Below, piece after piece: positions 39,852 to 51,024 of a stretch of 64,000 bases of DNA. The notes below the pieces were generated by a model. The model made no database searches, was not told where the DNA came from, and saw only the letters and a program-made list of their open reading frames with translations. Source of the DNA: Kluyveromyces lactis (lineage: Eukaryota > Ascomycota > Saccharomycetes > Saccharomycetales > Saccharomycetaceae); the NCBI RefSeq assembly GCF_000002515.2, contig NC_006040.1, positions 744,001 through 808,000 on the forward strand. The letters are read 5' to 3'. Both the position numbers and the translations under genes were made by a program. Each line of letters opens with the position of its first letter. Position 1 is the stretch's first letter.

Positions 39852-42800
39852 ATGGAAAGGCCACAGGACGAGGGAATGAATCCTCCAAAAGCTGGATTGT
39901 CTACAATTATAAAACCTTTGGACATAGTGATAGCGCAGTATGACTTTAATCCGCTAAGGAAATCTCAATTACGGTTTTTTGCCGGTGATATTATCTACGT
40001 TATATCGAAGAGTGACTCAGGTTGGTGGGACGGTATTTTATATTATAATAAGAGCTTGGTTTTGAGGGGCTGGTTCCCCAGAAGTTATACTAAATCAATA
40101 AAGGATACCAGTTCAAGTCGGAAGATATTTCCTCTGAATTACCATGGCAGCAATGCTTTTAATAATAGGCCTAGTAGCCATGGGTCACGGAGGAACAGTT
40201 TGAGGATAGGCAGCCCATCTGGGAATATGAATATTCGTTCTACGTCTGGGTCAAGAAGGGGATCTTTGGTGAGTACCGGGAACTTTAGAAGGAAAAGTCT
40301 TGGTACGACTACTTTCCACGATAATCATGATAATGCAATAAATAGTGGGCAAACGCTACTGTCGACGTCTCCTTCAAATTCTGCAAGTAGTGTCAATAAT
40401 TCTAGCCCGTCATCGCATTTGAAACAGGATTACCAATTCGATATGAATCGCAGATCCTTCTCTCACTCAAGGAGCAAACCAAATGCAACCTCCAAATCAA
40501 GAAGTGCATCAACTAGCAGTTCTCGAAACTCTTACTGTCGTTCATCTGAATCTTTATCCAAAGCGCGGTCTCATTCAGAATCCCGTAACTCAGATCATTC
40601 ATACAGTAAACATTCTGTATCGTCAATACGGTCCCCACATACTCTTCATGAGTCAGAAATCAACATTCTTTCTACTAAAGAAGTTGAAATGCTCTTAAAT
40701 AACATGTCAAGACAAGAGGTTGTGCCGGTATGGACCCCGGTTTTGACTACAAGCAATAATTTATTATACTTCAATAAAGAAATGAACATTTATTGTACAT
40801 CTTTACCTATATCAAGGACACCTGAACTAAGCTTAAAATCTGTTTTCCCGCCTAATGAAAACCTGGTCGACTTACAAGCAAGAAGCCTAGAATCAGACTT
40901 TTTGCCTAATACTCAAGTGATGGATCTGGAATCTGTCATTTCTTCTCAGCACCGTAACTTACATGATGCGAGTCCCATTAATCCAATGGTTGTCATCAGT
41001 GGAAACTCTTCTCAAAAGCAACCAAATACACCATCTGGTCCAAAACCAGACCTAAGTCAACCCTGTCCATCTCCAGGTCGATCACCCAGTATGCATTCAA
41101 ATCCTACGCAATCCAATGAAAAAAATGAAGAAGCAGGTCCGAAAAACTCACAGCCACTTGCTCCTAAACCATTACCGCAATCGAATAGTAGAATGTTTTA
41201 TTCATTAAGTTCTGACATGAAAACGTGGACGGAGTTAAAAAACTCCACTATCTATTATTTGAAAGCTTCACATAACCATTTCTTCAAACAAAACCAACCA
41301 TCATTTTATCAGAACTTTTCGAAAGCGTCAACTTACATCTTTTACCATCAGTTGGCCTGTAACTTAGCGAGAAAAGAACTTATCAAAAGGAATGTTGTAA
41401 AGGATATTAGGAAAATTTTGAGAAAGTTGATTAAGGTCGTCTTCAGAATCAACGTAAATGCTTCAGTATATTTCAATTCTAGTAGCAAAATCGTTATGAA
41501 CTCCTCCGACATCAAGAAATTCAATGGAGACATGCTGACTTCGAACCGCGATACTTTGAATAATGGCACAAGAACTTCTGAAGCCTTTGTCTTACCTAAC
41601 AATATTGAGTTTCCTGATTTAAGAAATGTTAGTACTAGTACCACAACTTCTTTTAATCCTAACGCAAGCTTAGATAGCTCACATCAAGGAACTATGACGT
41701 CAGAAACTATTCAGATCAGCCCAGATTCCCCAAGAGCGTCAATTCCAACTAATACAACTCAAACATCGAATATGCTCATCGACGAGGAGACAGGTATTGT
41801 TTTGAATTCTCTCTTTAATGTGATACACACTGACTTCACAAATATTTTCAAACTTGTCAACAACCTTCACAACATTATCATTGATTCTGTTTCACCGGAT
41901 GATGCATTAGTTCAGATATACCCAAGATTTATAAGAAACTCCTTTGAGGGTATAGTGTGGACCAAATCAGATCCTTCATTTGCTTCCAAATCTGAAGATT
42001 CGAGTGATATTTCCAACAAATCGGACCAGGGGAATGCGAGCTCCTCATTTTTTCCAGAGTCTCTTTCGAGTCTTATGTTTTCAGGAAGGCAGTACAGTAG
42101 TTCAAGTTCTAGAACTGTCAACTCCAATTTAGAAAAGCAAAACTCTTCGGGATCAATAGGAAAAATACACAACAAATTACGTGCACGGTCAAAAGGTTCT
42201 AAACCTGCCAGGTACCCCTTAAATCATACGACTTTAAATCTTCTTAGGGACAAGCTATCCCTGATCAGCAATATCTACAAGACGGACAATTCAGCGATTT
42301 TAAGTTCAGTTGACGGCGGAAAATTAGTCGAACTCAGTATGGGAACATATAATGGTTTGAAAGAATCCGCTGCTTTTCTCAATATAATTGATAAGTTGGA
42401 CCTACAATTTTTCTTTAACTTGAAACGTTGCCATTCTAATGAAAACCTCGAAAAAGAATTTCACGAGTTCAGTGAATCATCCATGACTAACGCAGTTCCT
42501 ATTCTCCTAGAATATTATGATCTAAAGCAGGCGTTGCATGACATTACAATTCGTTATGTCATGGACACTCAAAATCTTTCACTCAGAGATCCATTTGTCT
42601 TCTGCTCAATGCGAGGAGAGCTTTCTCAGTTCTCAAAAGGTAGTCATGCAGAATTGTTTCAATTAGTACAAGAGGAAAAGAAGAGTAATAGTTTGTATGA
42701 ACATCTTGTATCTCAGGATGTAGAAATCAACGGCATGTCATTTTTGGATACCCAAGAAGTACTTCATGAAGCAGCTACGAGATATTACAACATTGCGACT

Positions 42801-44465
42801 TTAATATCCGTGATTATCGAGCAGTTGATTGTAGAAAGAGAAAATGTGATAAATTATGCAGCAAGAATGATGAACAATGACTTTATGGATGTTCTACTCA
42901 AAGATGAACAATACGAATATGATGAAAATCTTTCTTCTTCTGTAACCATCTCACAGACCATGAGTGATGACCAAGAAACGCAACAAAGTTCCAAGGCGTC
43001 GATGTTTTTGTCTTCGACCTTGGACTCGAAATCACCAACGTTTTTGCAGCATTCTTTCGTAGATGAACTACCTTGGTTTCTCGATTCGGAGCATGAAACT
43101 GAGCTTATTTATTCCCCTAACGGTCATATCAAAGGTGGAACTAGACTGGCTCTTATTGAACATCTCACTAATCACAAATCGATCGATGCGTTCTTTAATA
43201 TTGTCATTCTAACAACTTTTAGAAGTATGTTTAGCACAGCTGAATTTTTGAGGTACTTATTCAAGCGTTTTGATCTTTCCCCTCCTGAAGGTTTAAGTTA
43301 TGAAGAGTATAATGTATGGGTCGATAGAAAACAGAAACCAATCCGAATTCGGGTTATCAATATTATAAAAGCATGGCTCACTGATTATTGGAATGATTGC
43401 TATTATGAAGACTCACAGGATAGCTTGGATGAGCTGAATACTGTAGTAAACATGGCAATTTTGGATGAAATTTCTGGTGCAGCTGAATTGAGGCCTCTCG
43501 TTGAACGAAAAATCGCTGTAAATGAATTAAAGCTAAAACGCAAGGATTATGAGCCGAAACCTAGTCCTACTCCTCCACCAGCTTTGAAAAATGGATTATC
43601 AAAGACATCAGCTACTTTTAGGCTGAGAAAGCATAAACTGACAGATTTTGATCCTATTACGTTTGCACAACAATTGACTTTGGAAGAACATATTTTATAC
43701 TCTGCTATCGACCAATTTGAATGTTTGGACCGTATTTGGGGTAAAAAAGTATGCGATTTCGGTGGTTCAGCTAATATTTCAAACTTTATCACGTCATCGA
43801 ATCATCTTACAGATTTCGTTTCCTACACCATAGTCAAAGAGACTGACCTCAAAAAAAGAGCCCAAATTCTACAATTTTTCATCCAGGTTTCTGAACAATG
43901 TTATAACCTCAAAAATTTCTCATCAATGACAGCAATTGTTTCTGCATTATACTCATCTCCTATCTTCAGGTTGAAAAAGACTTTCGACCGTTTACCTAAG
44001 CATATTTTGAATTCTTTGGATAAGCTCAATACTTTGATGGATTCGACCAGAAACTTTTTCAGATACCGTGACCTTTTGAAGACTGTGCATGATGTTCCAT
44101 GTGTTCCATTCTTTGGTGTTTATTTATCAGATCTTACTTTTACAGCAAGCGGTAACCCTGATAACCTTAACAATAACCCTAATCTTTTCAACTTTTCAAA
44201 GAGACTGAAGATTGTAATGATATTAAACGAAATCATGTCCTTCCAAAAAATCACTTATAAACTCAAACATTCTGAAGAGGTTAAGTTGTTTTTAGAGGCA
44301 GAAATGGAAAATATACTATCCATCGAAAAGCAATATGAATTGAGTTTAAAAATCGAACCCCGGGTAGATGTATCATCCTCTTTTAACAGTGCGGAATACA
44401 ACACCCCTACCGATTTATCCAAAGCTGGTAGTAAAAAATTGCGATTTGGAAGACTAAGAAAGTGA
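39852..44465 (+). CDS. CDC25: Ras guanine nucleotide exchange factor Cdc25
   Basis: 1537 residues against 1589 in S. cerevisiae Cdc25 (YLR310C). It activates Ras, which drives adenylate cyclase and PKA in response to glucose. An SH3 domain lies at about 22-80 (VIAQYDFNPLRKSQLRF, DSGWWDGILYY, GWFPRSYTK). A long Ser/Asn-rich region follows. The RasGEF N domain starts near 1095 (GGTRLALIEHLTNH, VILTTFRSMFSTAEFLRYLFKRF). The catalytic CDC25 homology domain spans about 1260-1500 (DFDPITFAQQLTLEEH, SSMTAIVSALYSSPIFRLKKT, VPFFGVYLSDLTF). The start is the ATG at 39852. It is convergent with SAK1, 99 bases apart. S. cerevisiae has the paralogue SDC25; only one copy is seen here. Confidence 0.97.
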   Translation: MERPQDEGMNPPKAGLSTIIKPLDIVIAQYDFNPLRKSQLRFFAGDIIYVISKSDSGWWDGILYYNKSLVLRGWFPRSYTKSIKDTSSSRKIFPLNYHGSNAFNNRPSSHGSRRNSLRIGSPSGNMNIRSTSGSRRGSLVSTGNFRRKSLGTTTFHDNHDNAINSGQTLLSTSPSNSASSVNNSSPSSHLKQDYQFDMNRRSFSHSRSKPNATSKSRSASTSSSRNSYCRSSESLSKARSHSESRNSDHSYSKHSVSSIRSPHTLHESEINILSTKEVEMLLNNMSRQEVVPVWTPVLTTSNNLLYFNKEMNIYCTSLPISRTPELSLKSVFPPNENLVDLQARSLESDFLPNTQVMDLESVISSQHRNLHDASPINPMVVISGNSSQKQPNTPSGPKPDLSQPCPSPGRSPSMHSNPTQSNEKNEEAGPKNSQPLAPKPLPQSNSRMFYSLSSDMKTWTELKNSTIYYLKASHNHFFKQNQPSFYQNFSKASTYIFYHQLACNLARKELIKRNVVKDIRKILRKLIKVVFRINVNASVYFNSSSKIVMNSSDIKKFNGDMLTSNRDTLNNGTRTSEAFVLPNNIEFPDLRNVSTSTTTSFNPNASLDSSHQGTMTSETIQISPDSPRASIPTNTTQTSNMLIDEETGIVLNSLFNVIHTDFTNIFKLVNNLHNIIIDSVSPDDALVQIYPRFIRNSFEGIVWTKSDPSFASKSEDSSDISNKSDQGNASSSFFPESLSSLMFSGRQYSSSSSRTVNSNLEKQNSSGSIGKIHNKLRARSKGSKPARYPLNHTTLNLLRDKLSLISNIYKTDNSAILSSVDGGKLVELSMGTYNGLKESAAFLNIIDKLDLQFFFNLKRCHSNENLEKEFHEFSESSMTNAVPILLEYYDLKQALHDITIRYVMDTQNLSLRDPFVFCSMRGELSQFSKGSHAELFQLVQEEKKSNSLYEHLVSQDVEINGMSFLDTQEVLHEAATRYYNIATLISVIIEQLIVERENVINYAARMMNNDFMDVLLKDEQYEYDENLSSSVTISQTMSDDQETQQSSKASMFLSSTLDSKSPTFLQHSFVDELPWFLDSEHETELIYSPNGHIKGGTRLALIEHLTNHKSIDAFFNIVILTTFRSMFSTAEFLRYLFKRFDLSPPEGLSYEEYNVWVDRKQKPIRIRVINIIKAWLTDYWNDCYYEDSQDSLDELNTVVNMAILDEISGAAELRPLVERKIAVNELKLKRKDYEPKPSPTPPPALKNGLSKTSATFRLRKHKLTDFDPITFAQQLTLEEHILYSAIDQFECLDRIWGKKVCDFGGSANISNFITSSNHLTDFVSYTIVKETDLKKRAQILQFFIQVSEQCYNLKNFSSMTAIVSALYSSPIFRLKKTFDRLPKHILNSLDKLNTLMDSTRNFFRYRDLLKTVHDVPCVPFFGVYLSDLTFTASGNPDNLNNNPNLFNFSKRLKIVMILNEIMSFQKITYKLKHSEEVKLFLEAEMENILSIEKQYELSLKIEPRVDVSSSFNSAEYNTPTDLSKAGSKKLRFGRLRK

Positions 44466-44564
44466 CAATTTCATTATTTCATATGCCGTTACTGAATGCT
44501 AAGTATTTAGTGTTTTATGTATTTTTATATTACAGGTAGTAGTAATCTAATGAAATTAACTTTC

Positions 44565-47500
44565 TTAAAGTGAGTTATCTGCTTCTTTATCCGCTAATAA
44601 CCCGACACTTACTGATTTTGATCTGTATCTGCTGGTGCTTGTATTATTCTCATTATCTCCTTTATCGACTGGGATATTATTATTATCCTTGTTACCTGAA
44701 TAGTGGTTAACAAAAATGTCAGTAGCCAAACGATCTGGTCCATTATTTTTGAGTTTAGGAGATCTGATGTTACCGAAGGAGTTTGTTCTGGGGCTCTTTG
44801 TTGACGAGAGGAGATTCTTCAAAAAAAATTTTGCTTCGTTGCTATTGTTCATCGTGATAACATGGTCAACGCTGGATTCCTGGGTAGTAGGAAGTACATT
44901 TGACGAGAACTGTTGAAATAATCCATTGCAGTTATTTGTATGTTGTGAAGAGGTGGTTCGTAATTCAGGTTGCATTTCTGGAATCATGTTTAACATTTCT
45001 TCAGGTACCCCCTCAACTTCAGTGAAAGCGTCAACATAATCACTGGAAATAATTGGAATGGCAGTTTCTGAGGATTTTTTCAATGGGCTTGATGTAACTT
45101 TTTCCGGAATAGATGTGTCAACCAGATGCTTGCCAAATAATCGCAAATGTTCCGGTGGTTCAGAAGAGTTATTGGTGCTTCGTAATTCAGTGTACGAATT
45201 TGTAGTAGTTCTACCGCCTTCAGTGAGATCTCTTAATGAAAGAACACTGCCATGTTCCGAATCTATACCAAATTCGAATGGCAGAGACTCAGCATCGGAA
45301 TGGTTGTCACTCAGATAAAAACCGTTATCAATATCATTTTCGTCTTCTGATTCCGAACCCATTTGAAAAACATTTGAGGGTTCTATGTGAGAGTTCGTTG
45401 ATTGACTATCACCATCACTTTCTTGGAGACCGTCAAATACAATGCTCGGTTTCCTCGTATTTCGTTGACATTGAAGAGTTTGACTTCGTCTGTATGGGTT
45501 ATCTCCAGGTACTCTTGGGTTAGTAAATGCGCTTTGATTTTTATCATATGTATGAAGAGAAGCGGGCTTTCGCAGCCTGCTTCCCAAGGCTGCATTAGGA
45601 AATTCATTACTTGTACGTCGTGAAAGCGTACCCGTCGGAGATAAAATAGGCGAATGTAGATTGCTTCGGATATTTCTTCCAGATATACCAGACCCCATCG
45701 TCAAAGTATCAAGTTGTAGTGCATTAGGTGATGGAATTCTGAATGCAGTCTGAGTAGGTACCCTTCCGTTGGAATTAGGTTTGGAAAATGGACCAATCGG
45801 AGGTCTGTCAAAAGCCTCAAATTTCTGTTGCTGGGCAAGGGGACCTTGAAATGAATGCTCACTCAGTTGTCGAGGAGCGTAATGATCGATATAGAAGCTA
45901 TCTAAAGAAGCGAATGAGGAATTTACCGGCAATGAAACTATCGAATCAGGATCTCTTCTATTGTCAAAACGCTGAAGCTCTTGTTGAAAAATCTCTCTGG
46001 CGGAAACATCATGTACAGGAACACTTGACGAGTCCTCCACTAAATTTGTACCTTCGTTACCATAACCTGTGGAATCTTTTGGAGAAATATATGTTTCCTC
46101 ACTTAAAATAAGGTTTCCATTATCTGTATATGAAGCACAAGAATTCAAACAGCCGTCAATGTATTTATTGTTACCTGAATCATTAAATTCATTGACGGAA
46201 TTAGTATTTGACTCATCGTTTGACTTCGTAGATGGAAGAAACTTTCCCACTGCGTTTTTTATCTTATGCCCAATACCACCAACAGCAGTATCTACCTCGT
46301 GCTCTGAAATACAAATTTGTTCAACCTGTTCTGATGGGCTACGATGGAAATTCGATTGTTCAATTAATTTCAGTGATTTCTCCTGATCGCTCATATAGTC
46401 ATTATGGTTGAAGTCCCAACAAACCCAAGGATGTTTCTTAGCATCCTGGATTGCCATTCTTTTTTTGGGATTCTTTTCTAATAGCTTATTGAGTAAATTC
46501 TGAGCCTCCTCATATTCTTCTTTGCACTCAACCTGAGAAACTTGACATTGCTCTATTTTCTGATATGGTTCGAAAACTAGTGGCTCGTTGACTATTTTGT
46601 CGAAAAGCTCTAATTCGTAGTCAGAAATAAATGGTAGCATTCCAAATAATAAACAGTGCAAAGTGATTCCCATAGCCCAAATGTCAGTTGGGAAAGAAAT
46701 TATTGGTTCTTTAGAATTTGGATCGAGATCGAACTTTTTGATGGTGTCTTCAACAAGGCAAATTTCCGGGGCAAAAAATGCCGGTGTTCCTGCGGTCTTA
46801 GCAAGCTCTAATTCATTTAAAGAGTCTGTGCTGCTATCTGAAGAAAACGCCAACGAAACTCCAAAATCGGATATCTTTACTATTCCATCTTCTGAAAGTA
46901 GCAAGTTTGCAGGTTTAATGTCTCTATGAATAATTCCTTGGAAGTGGAGATACTCCAATCCTAATAACACACCTCTAAAAATTTCCCTAGTACGTTGAAA
47001 GCTTAGTAATGGTGGACCTCTTGCCTTAGTTTCTATGACATCACCAGGACACCATTTTATTTCTCCTTTAGAACAGTATTCCAACACCAAGTAAATCTTT
47101 CTTGACTTAGCATCGTCAAGAACTTCAATTAGTTTCACCACATGCTCGTGGTGACACTTTTTCATTATCGCAATTTCTCGCTTGATCTTTTCATCCTCAA
47201 TGCCAGATTGAGGAGTTTTGAATCTATTAGAGAATTTATCATTGAAAGTACGCTTTTTATGTCTGTTGACAATTTTTATAGCAACTAGTTGTTTTGTAAC
47301 CAAATCTCGAGCTAATTTCACTTTCCCATGTTGCCCATGGCCTAATTCTTCAATGATTTCATAAGTGTTTAGAACTTTTCGTTTAGATATTGGATCATAC
47401 TCTAGTGAAACAGTGTTTGTCTCTTTCACTGGACCATACGTTATTCGTTGCCCACTATTCAGATGTGAGCCCAATACTGTTCTGATATGATTTTGATGCA

Positions 47501-47705
47501 AAGGATGATTCAACTGTCGTTGCCTTTGTTTCTCCAACAACAAATCTAGAGAGTCTGTTGACGAAGTATTGGACATGGGGAACTCTTCTCGATGCATCGA
47601 GCCAAAAATACTGCTTTTTCGTCTGGGATTAGCAGGTTTGTGCATTTTACTTTCATCCATTAGTTGCCAACGAATATCTGGCGGCAGATCAATTTCTTCC
47701 ACCAT
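44565..47705 (-). CDS. SAK1: Snf1-activating protein kinase Sak1 (Pak1/Tos3 family)
   Basis: A 1046-residue Ser/Thr kinase that matches S. cerevisiae Sak1 (YER129W, 1142 residues), the main upstream kinase of the AMPK homologue Snf1. The pre-kinase segment VKETNTVSLEYDPISKRKVLN is almost that of yeast. The kinase domain spans about 112-430: G-loop GHGQHGKVKLARD, AIKIV lysine near 140, HRDIKPANLLL near 257, DFGVSLAFS near 275, and the TAGTPAFFAPEICL activation segment. A long disordered tail, Ser/Asn-rich, follows. The start was moved to the ATG at 47705; the frame extends six codons further only from a TTG. It lies downstream of CCT8 on the same strand. Confidence 0.95.
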   Translation of the reverse strand: MVEEIDLPPDIRWQLMDESKMHKPANPRRKSSIFGSMHREEFPMSNTSSTDSLDLLLEKQRQRQLNHPLHQNHIRTVLGSHLNSGQRITYGPVKETNTVSLEYDPISKRKVLNTYEIIEELGHGQHGKVKLARDLVTKQLVAIKIVNRHKKRTFNDKFSNRFKTPQSGIEDEKIKREIAIMKKCHHEHVVKLIEVLDDAKSRKIYLVLEYCSKGEIKWCPGDVIETKARGPPLLSFQRTREIFRGVLLGLEYLHFQGIIHRDIKPANLLLSEDGIVKISDFGVSLAFSSDSSTDSLNELELAKTAGTPAFFAPEICLVEDTIKKFDLDPNSKEPIISFPTDIWAMGITLHCLLFGMLPFISDYELELFDKIVNEPLVFEPYQKIEQCQVSQVECKEEYEEAQNLLNKLLEKNPKKRMAIQDAKKHPWVCWDFNHNDYMSDQEKSLKLIEQSNFHRSPSEQVEQICISEHEVDTAVGGIGHKIKNAVGKFLPSTKSNDESNTNSVNEFNDSGNNKYIDGCLNSCASYTDNGNLILSEETYISPKDSTGYGNEGTNLVEDSSSVPVHDVSAREIFQQELQRFDNRRDPDSIVSLPVNSSFASLDSFYIDHYAPRQLSEHSFQGPLAQQQKFEAFDRPPIGPFSKPNSNGRVPTQTAFRIPSPNALQLDTLTMGSGISGRNIRSNLHSPILSPTGTLSRRTSNEFPNAALGSRLRKPASLHTYDKNQSAFTNPRVPGDNPYRRSQTLQCQRNTRKPSIVFDGLQESDGDSQSTNSHIEPSNVFQMGSESEDENDIDNGFYLSDNHSDAESLPFEFGIDSEHGSVLSLRDLTEGGRTTTNSYTELRSTNNSSEPPEHLRLFGKHLVDTSIPEKVTSSPLKKSSETAIPIISSDYVDAFTEVEGVPEEMLNMIPEMQPELRTTSSQHTNNCNGLFQQFSSNVLPTTQESSVDHVITMNNSNEAKFFLKNLLSSTKSPRTNSFGNIRSPKLKNNGPDRLATDIFVNHYSGNKDNNNIPVDKGDNENNTSTSRYRSKSVSVGLLADKEADNSL

Positions 47706-48404
47706 AACTTGATGAATTGCCAAATCAAATCAGCTTATTGAAAGTACTGATCTAATAACGGGATAGATACTGACTACCCACAGAAGGAATACGATTTATA
47801 TTCAGTTGAGTCCCAACTGTAATAATCGACTATTATTATTATTATTATTATAATAAAAAAAATTAAGGATCAGGTCAAAAAAATCAGTACCGACTCTTTT
47901 AGCTTTGTCTTATATCTAAGCAATACGCCCGGATAAGCACTTTGTTCCTCAATCGATATACTTGTTAATTTCTGGTTCTCCTATTCTTTCTCGGGTCCAG
48001 ACCCGCATCGTATATTTTTCTTTCGCTAATCGCTAACGTAGCTTCAAATCGTTGAAAAGTTTTGGTTTTTGTCCTTAAAAGTTGTCATCGATATTTCTGT
48101 GAAAAGGAACAGTAATTTTGGAAAAATGGAATCAGAACTGTGTGAAAAATAATTTAATTTTACATTGACACATATATGGAAAGGATGGTAAGATATATAA
48201 TTAATATCACGTGATTTAGAGGATGTCTAAGAGCAACCATAAGAATGAAATATATAATGATATGCGGTATTGATACCGTTTTCAAGACAGTTACAGGTAT
48301 AGCTGTGAGTATTAAAATTATATCTGAATTTTTTATTTGTGGTAGGGGAATTAGTGTACAGAAGAGAGAACAATTATGCGCTTCCAAGAGGACAGATGTT
48401 CGAA
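47706..48404. other. Intergenic: SAK1 promoter and CCT8 3' region
   Basis: About 700 bases between tandem minus-strand genes. It contains an ATT microsatellite near 47831-47852 and an isolated ATCACGTGAT palindrome at 48206-48215. No centromere-like CDEII/CDEIII partner of that palindrome was found. No gene is seen. Confidence 0.55.
47831..47852. repeat. ATT trinucleotide microsatellite
   Basis: About seven tandem TAT/ATT units followed by AT-rich sequence, in the SAK1 upstream region. Confidence 0.85.
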
Positions 48405-50096
48405 TCAATCATCTTGGTCCCAGTTACCTGGTTTTGGACCCTTTGGTACGGCTGGACCACCAGCTCTCTTGGCCATGATGATCTGGTCAACTGAAAGTAC
48501 TGTCTTCGCAGCCTCTGTGGCGACATCGATAGCGAACTTCTTAGCAGCTAGTAAATCATAAATGCCTTCATCTCTGATATCTTTGATGCATTCCGGGGTA
48601 TTGTTGTCTATATCAATACCTTGGTACAAACCATCGTTGATTTCGTTTGACGCAGTTTTTTGAGAGTGGGCAGCATATAAGTTTGGTAGTACTTCATTAA
48701 CGTTTAGACCTGCAGTTTCTGCCAACGTTCTTGGTACCACTTCGAATGCAACGGCAAACTGTTTGATGGCAAGTTGCATTAGACCTGGCGTCTTTTCACC
48801 ATAGTTGCTGATTCTTGATACCAACTCTATTTCAGTAGCACCGGCACCTGGAACAAGTTTTCCACCATCCTGTTTCATTAAACCCTTAATTGCATTGACA
48901 CCGTCATCAATGGCACGTTCGATATCGTCCAAGTTATTTTGCGTAGCACCTCTTAAGATGATTGTGGCAGTCCTAGTGTTTTCGTTCTCCTCTTGTTTGA
49001 AAATGGTAACTCTATCACCACCAATTTCTTTCGTCTTTACGGTCTCAACAATACCAATTTCTTCTGGAGTTGGGGCACCTAGCCTTGGCATTGGTGTAGC
49101 ACCACACACACGGCAAATTCTTCTAAGTTCGAATTTACTTGGCACCTTTAGGACGAGAATATTGTATCTGTTCAAATAATGTAAAGCAAGCTCACCAACA
49201 CCGGCACCAGCAACAACACATCTAACACCAGTCTCGGCAATTTCTTTCATCATTTGGTCCAGTTGTTGTTCTTCACCTTTAGTGAAATCTAACATCTCCT
49301 GAGCATTATGTAAAAGCACAGTACCCTTGGTTTCGGTGTTTGAGATATCAATTGGACATGTAAACACAGCAACCTTATGCTTTTCACCTTGAGGCAAGGA
49401 CTTCAAATGTCCTTCTGGTTCGCGGTTGAAGACTAAACCCTTGATAACAGATGAGTTGGTAAGGGAACCACCCATAATCTTTACCACTCTAATTGAGTCG
49501 ACATTGAAATAGTTGGAATTTGGTAGCAAGACATGTGCCACAGCGTCTGATACTAAGGAACTTAAAATATCTTCAGAACCATATTGCTTGGATGCAATGA
49601 CTGGCTTGATGACCTTGATTAACTCACTTTTTTCATGTTTGTTCTTGATATCCAACACAGACATCTTGTCAAGTTCTGCCAAAGTAAAATTCTTTGCCAT
49701 TGTGTAACCTTGAATAATTTCTACAGGTGAAAGACCTAGCGCAATAAGCTTTTCACTAACATTCAAAAGCTCACCAGCCAACACCATAACAAGGTTAGTA
49801 CCATCACCCATATCAATTTTTTGTTGTTCAGATGCCATCACCAACACTTTAACAGCAGGATGGACAATCTCTAATTCCCTTAGCATGGTAGCAGCATCGT
49901 TGGTCACAATGTGCTTTCCCAAATGATTAATGATGATCTTGTTTCTGCCGCATGGCCCCATAGAAGTTAAACACATCTGGTGAATCTCTCTAATGGCAGC
50001 GATCGATTTATTGATTTGACCATCAGCATTAGAGTACGAATTGTACCCTTGCTTGAACAATCCCGCATTAGGATTTTGAGGAAGTTTCAAAGACAT
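48405..50096 (-). CDS. CCT8: Chaperonin CCT/TRiC subunit theta
   Basis: 563 residues against 568 in S. cerevisiae Cct8 (YJL008C), one of eight subunits of the cytosolic chaperonin that folds actin and tubulin. The N terminus MSLKLPQNPNAGLFKQGYNS is nearly the yeast one. The equatorial ATP-site motifs are present: TSMGPCGRNKIIINHLGK, GDGTNLVMVLAGELL, and GAGATEIELVSRI in the C-terminal half. The C terminus ends PKGPKPGNWDQDD, as in yeast. The start was placed at the ATG at 50096 by homology; the frame runs 37 codons further up but that extension has no counterpart in yeast. The identification is secure. Confidence 0.97.
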   Translation of the reverse strand: MSLKLPQNPNAGLFKQGYNSYSNADGQINKSIAAIREIHQMCLTSMGPCGRNKIIINHLGKHIVTNDAATMLRELEIVHPAVKVLVMASEQQKIDMGDGTNLVMVLAGELLNVSEKLIALGLSPVEIIQGYTMAKNFTLAELDKMSVLDIKNKHEKSELIKVIKPVIASKQYGSEDILSSLVSDAVAHVLLPNSNYFNVDSIRVVKIMGGSLTNSSVIKGLVFNREPEGHLKSLPQGEKHKVAVFTCPIDISNTETKGTVLLHNAQEMLDFTKGEEQQLDQMMKEIAETGVRCVVAGAGVGELALHYLNRYNILVLKVPSKFELRRICRVCGATPMPRLGAPTPEEIGIVETVKTKEIGGDRVTIFKQEENENTRTATIILRGATQNNLDDIERAIDDGVNAIKGLMKQDGGKLVPGAGATEIELVSRISNYGEKTPGLMQLAIKQFAVAFEVVPRTLAETAGLNVNEVLPNLYAAHSQKTASNEINDGLYQGIDIDNNTPECIKDIRDEGIYDLLAAKKFAIDVATEAAKTVLSVDQIIMAKRAGGPAVPKGPKPGNWDQDD

Positions 50097-50666
50097 GCTG
50101 CTTTTCAAGGATTTGTGAATTATCTGCTTTCCTTCCAAGGTATAGCTTTTCCACGTACAAGTTTCGTCTTCGCCACCTTTGTTCACGCACTGTTTTCTAT
50201 ATTTCAACTATGTTGTTAAAAGATACTTTAGCATTTTTTTTTTTCAGTATTGAGAGATATGCAGAAAATATGGGAATGCTTTAGCCAATAGTTACTAGGG
50301 ACAAAGTGTCTGAATAAGGCATGTGTACATGTGTGTTTCTGGAGATCTGAAAGTACTATCATCTTACTCTAAAGAATAGGTATGTAGCTGGGTGATGGAT
50401 GCATCCACGTCAACATCCTAGGAATAATCATAGCAGAATAGAGTTATGTATCTTAAAACTTCGCTGATCCTGGCAAATCAAACCATTTCAATATATAGCT
50501 CAGGAAGGCACTTACTCTGTTGTTCTGCCATATGCAAAACATATGTTTGTAAGAGCAGCATCGTTGGCTACACACTGTAACTCGTTGAGCAATAATATAT
50601 TATGCAGTGCGAAGATTACATCGTTCTGGTATATGTACAGTGTCAATGAAGCTACTCAAAGGAATT
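50097..50666. other. Intergenic: CCT8 promoter and tRNA-Met 5' flank
   Basis: About 570 bases. The first 110 are open in the CCT8 frame but are treated as 5' leader. A T-run lies near 50235. No other gene is seen. Confidence 0.55.
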
Positions 50667-50739
50667 GCTTCAGTAGCTCAGTCGGAAGAGCGTCAGTCTC
50701 ATAATCTGAAGGTCGAGAGTTCGAACCTCCCCTGGAGCA
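50667..50739 (+). tRNA. Elongator tRNA-Met, anticodon CAT
   Basis: A 73-base intronless tRNA gene, almost identical to S. cerevisiae elongator tRNA-Met. The acceptor stem GCTTCAG pairs with CTGGAGC, with discriminator A. The anticodon arm is TCAGTCTCATAATCTGA, giving CAT. The A box is TAGCTCAGTCGG and the B box GAGTTCGAACCTC. It has the elongator features and not the initiator-specific A1-T72 pair. A T-rich terminator follows at 50740. Confidence 0.97.
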
Positions 50740-51024
50740 TTATTTTTTTCATAGTTAAAGGGTTTGGAACTGTCAATTCACCTTTTAAAGACTTTGTATT
50801 TTTTTTCGATATTTCTGATATCAGACTTTCATAGTAATTATTGCATACAGAAACAAATATAACAAGAACCTTTGTTGTATCATCAGTAAATGACAAAAAG
50901 AGCCAGCAATTGTAAGTTGCAGAGGTATAATTCTCCCTTCTCTATCCAGCTCCTCCCCATTATTGTTTCCTGTATTAGTATCACGCACATTAATTTGAAT
51001 TGAATAACTAGAACTTAACAAGTA

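Noticed and set aside
48206-48215. ATCACGTGAT palindrome as centromere element CDEI
   Set aside because: It matches the K. lactis CDEI core, but no strongly AT-rich 160-base CDEII and no CDEIII (TTTCCGAA-type) element follows on either side.
50097-50207. 37-codon N-terminal extension of CCT8
   Set aside because: It has no counterpart in S. cerevisiae Cct8, whose N terminus matches the ATG at 50096 exactly.
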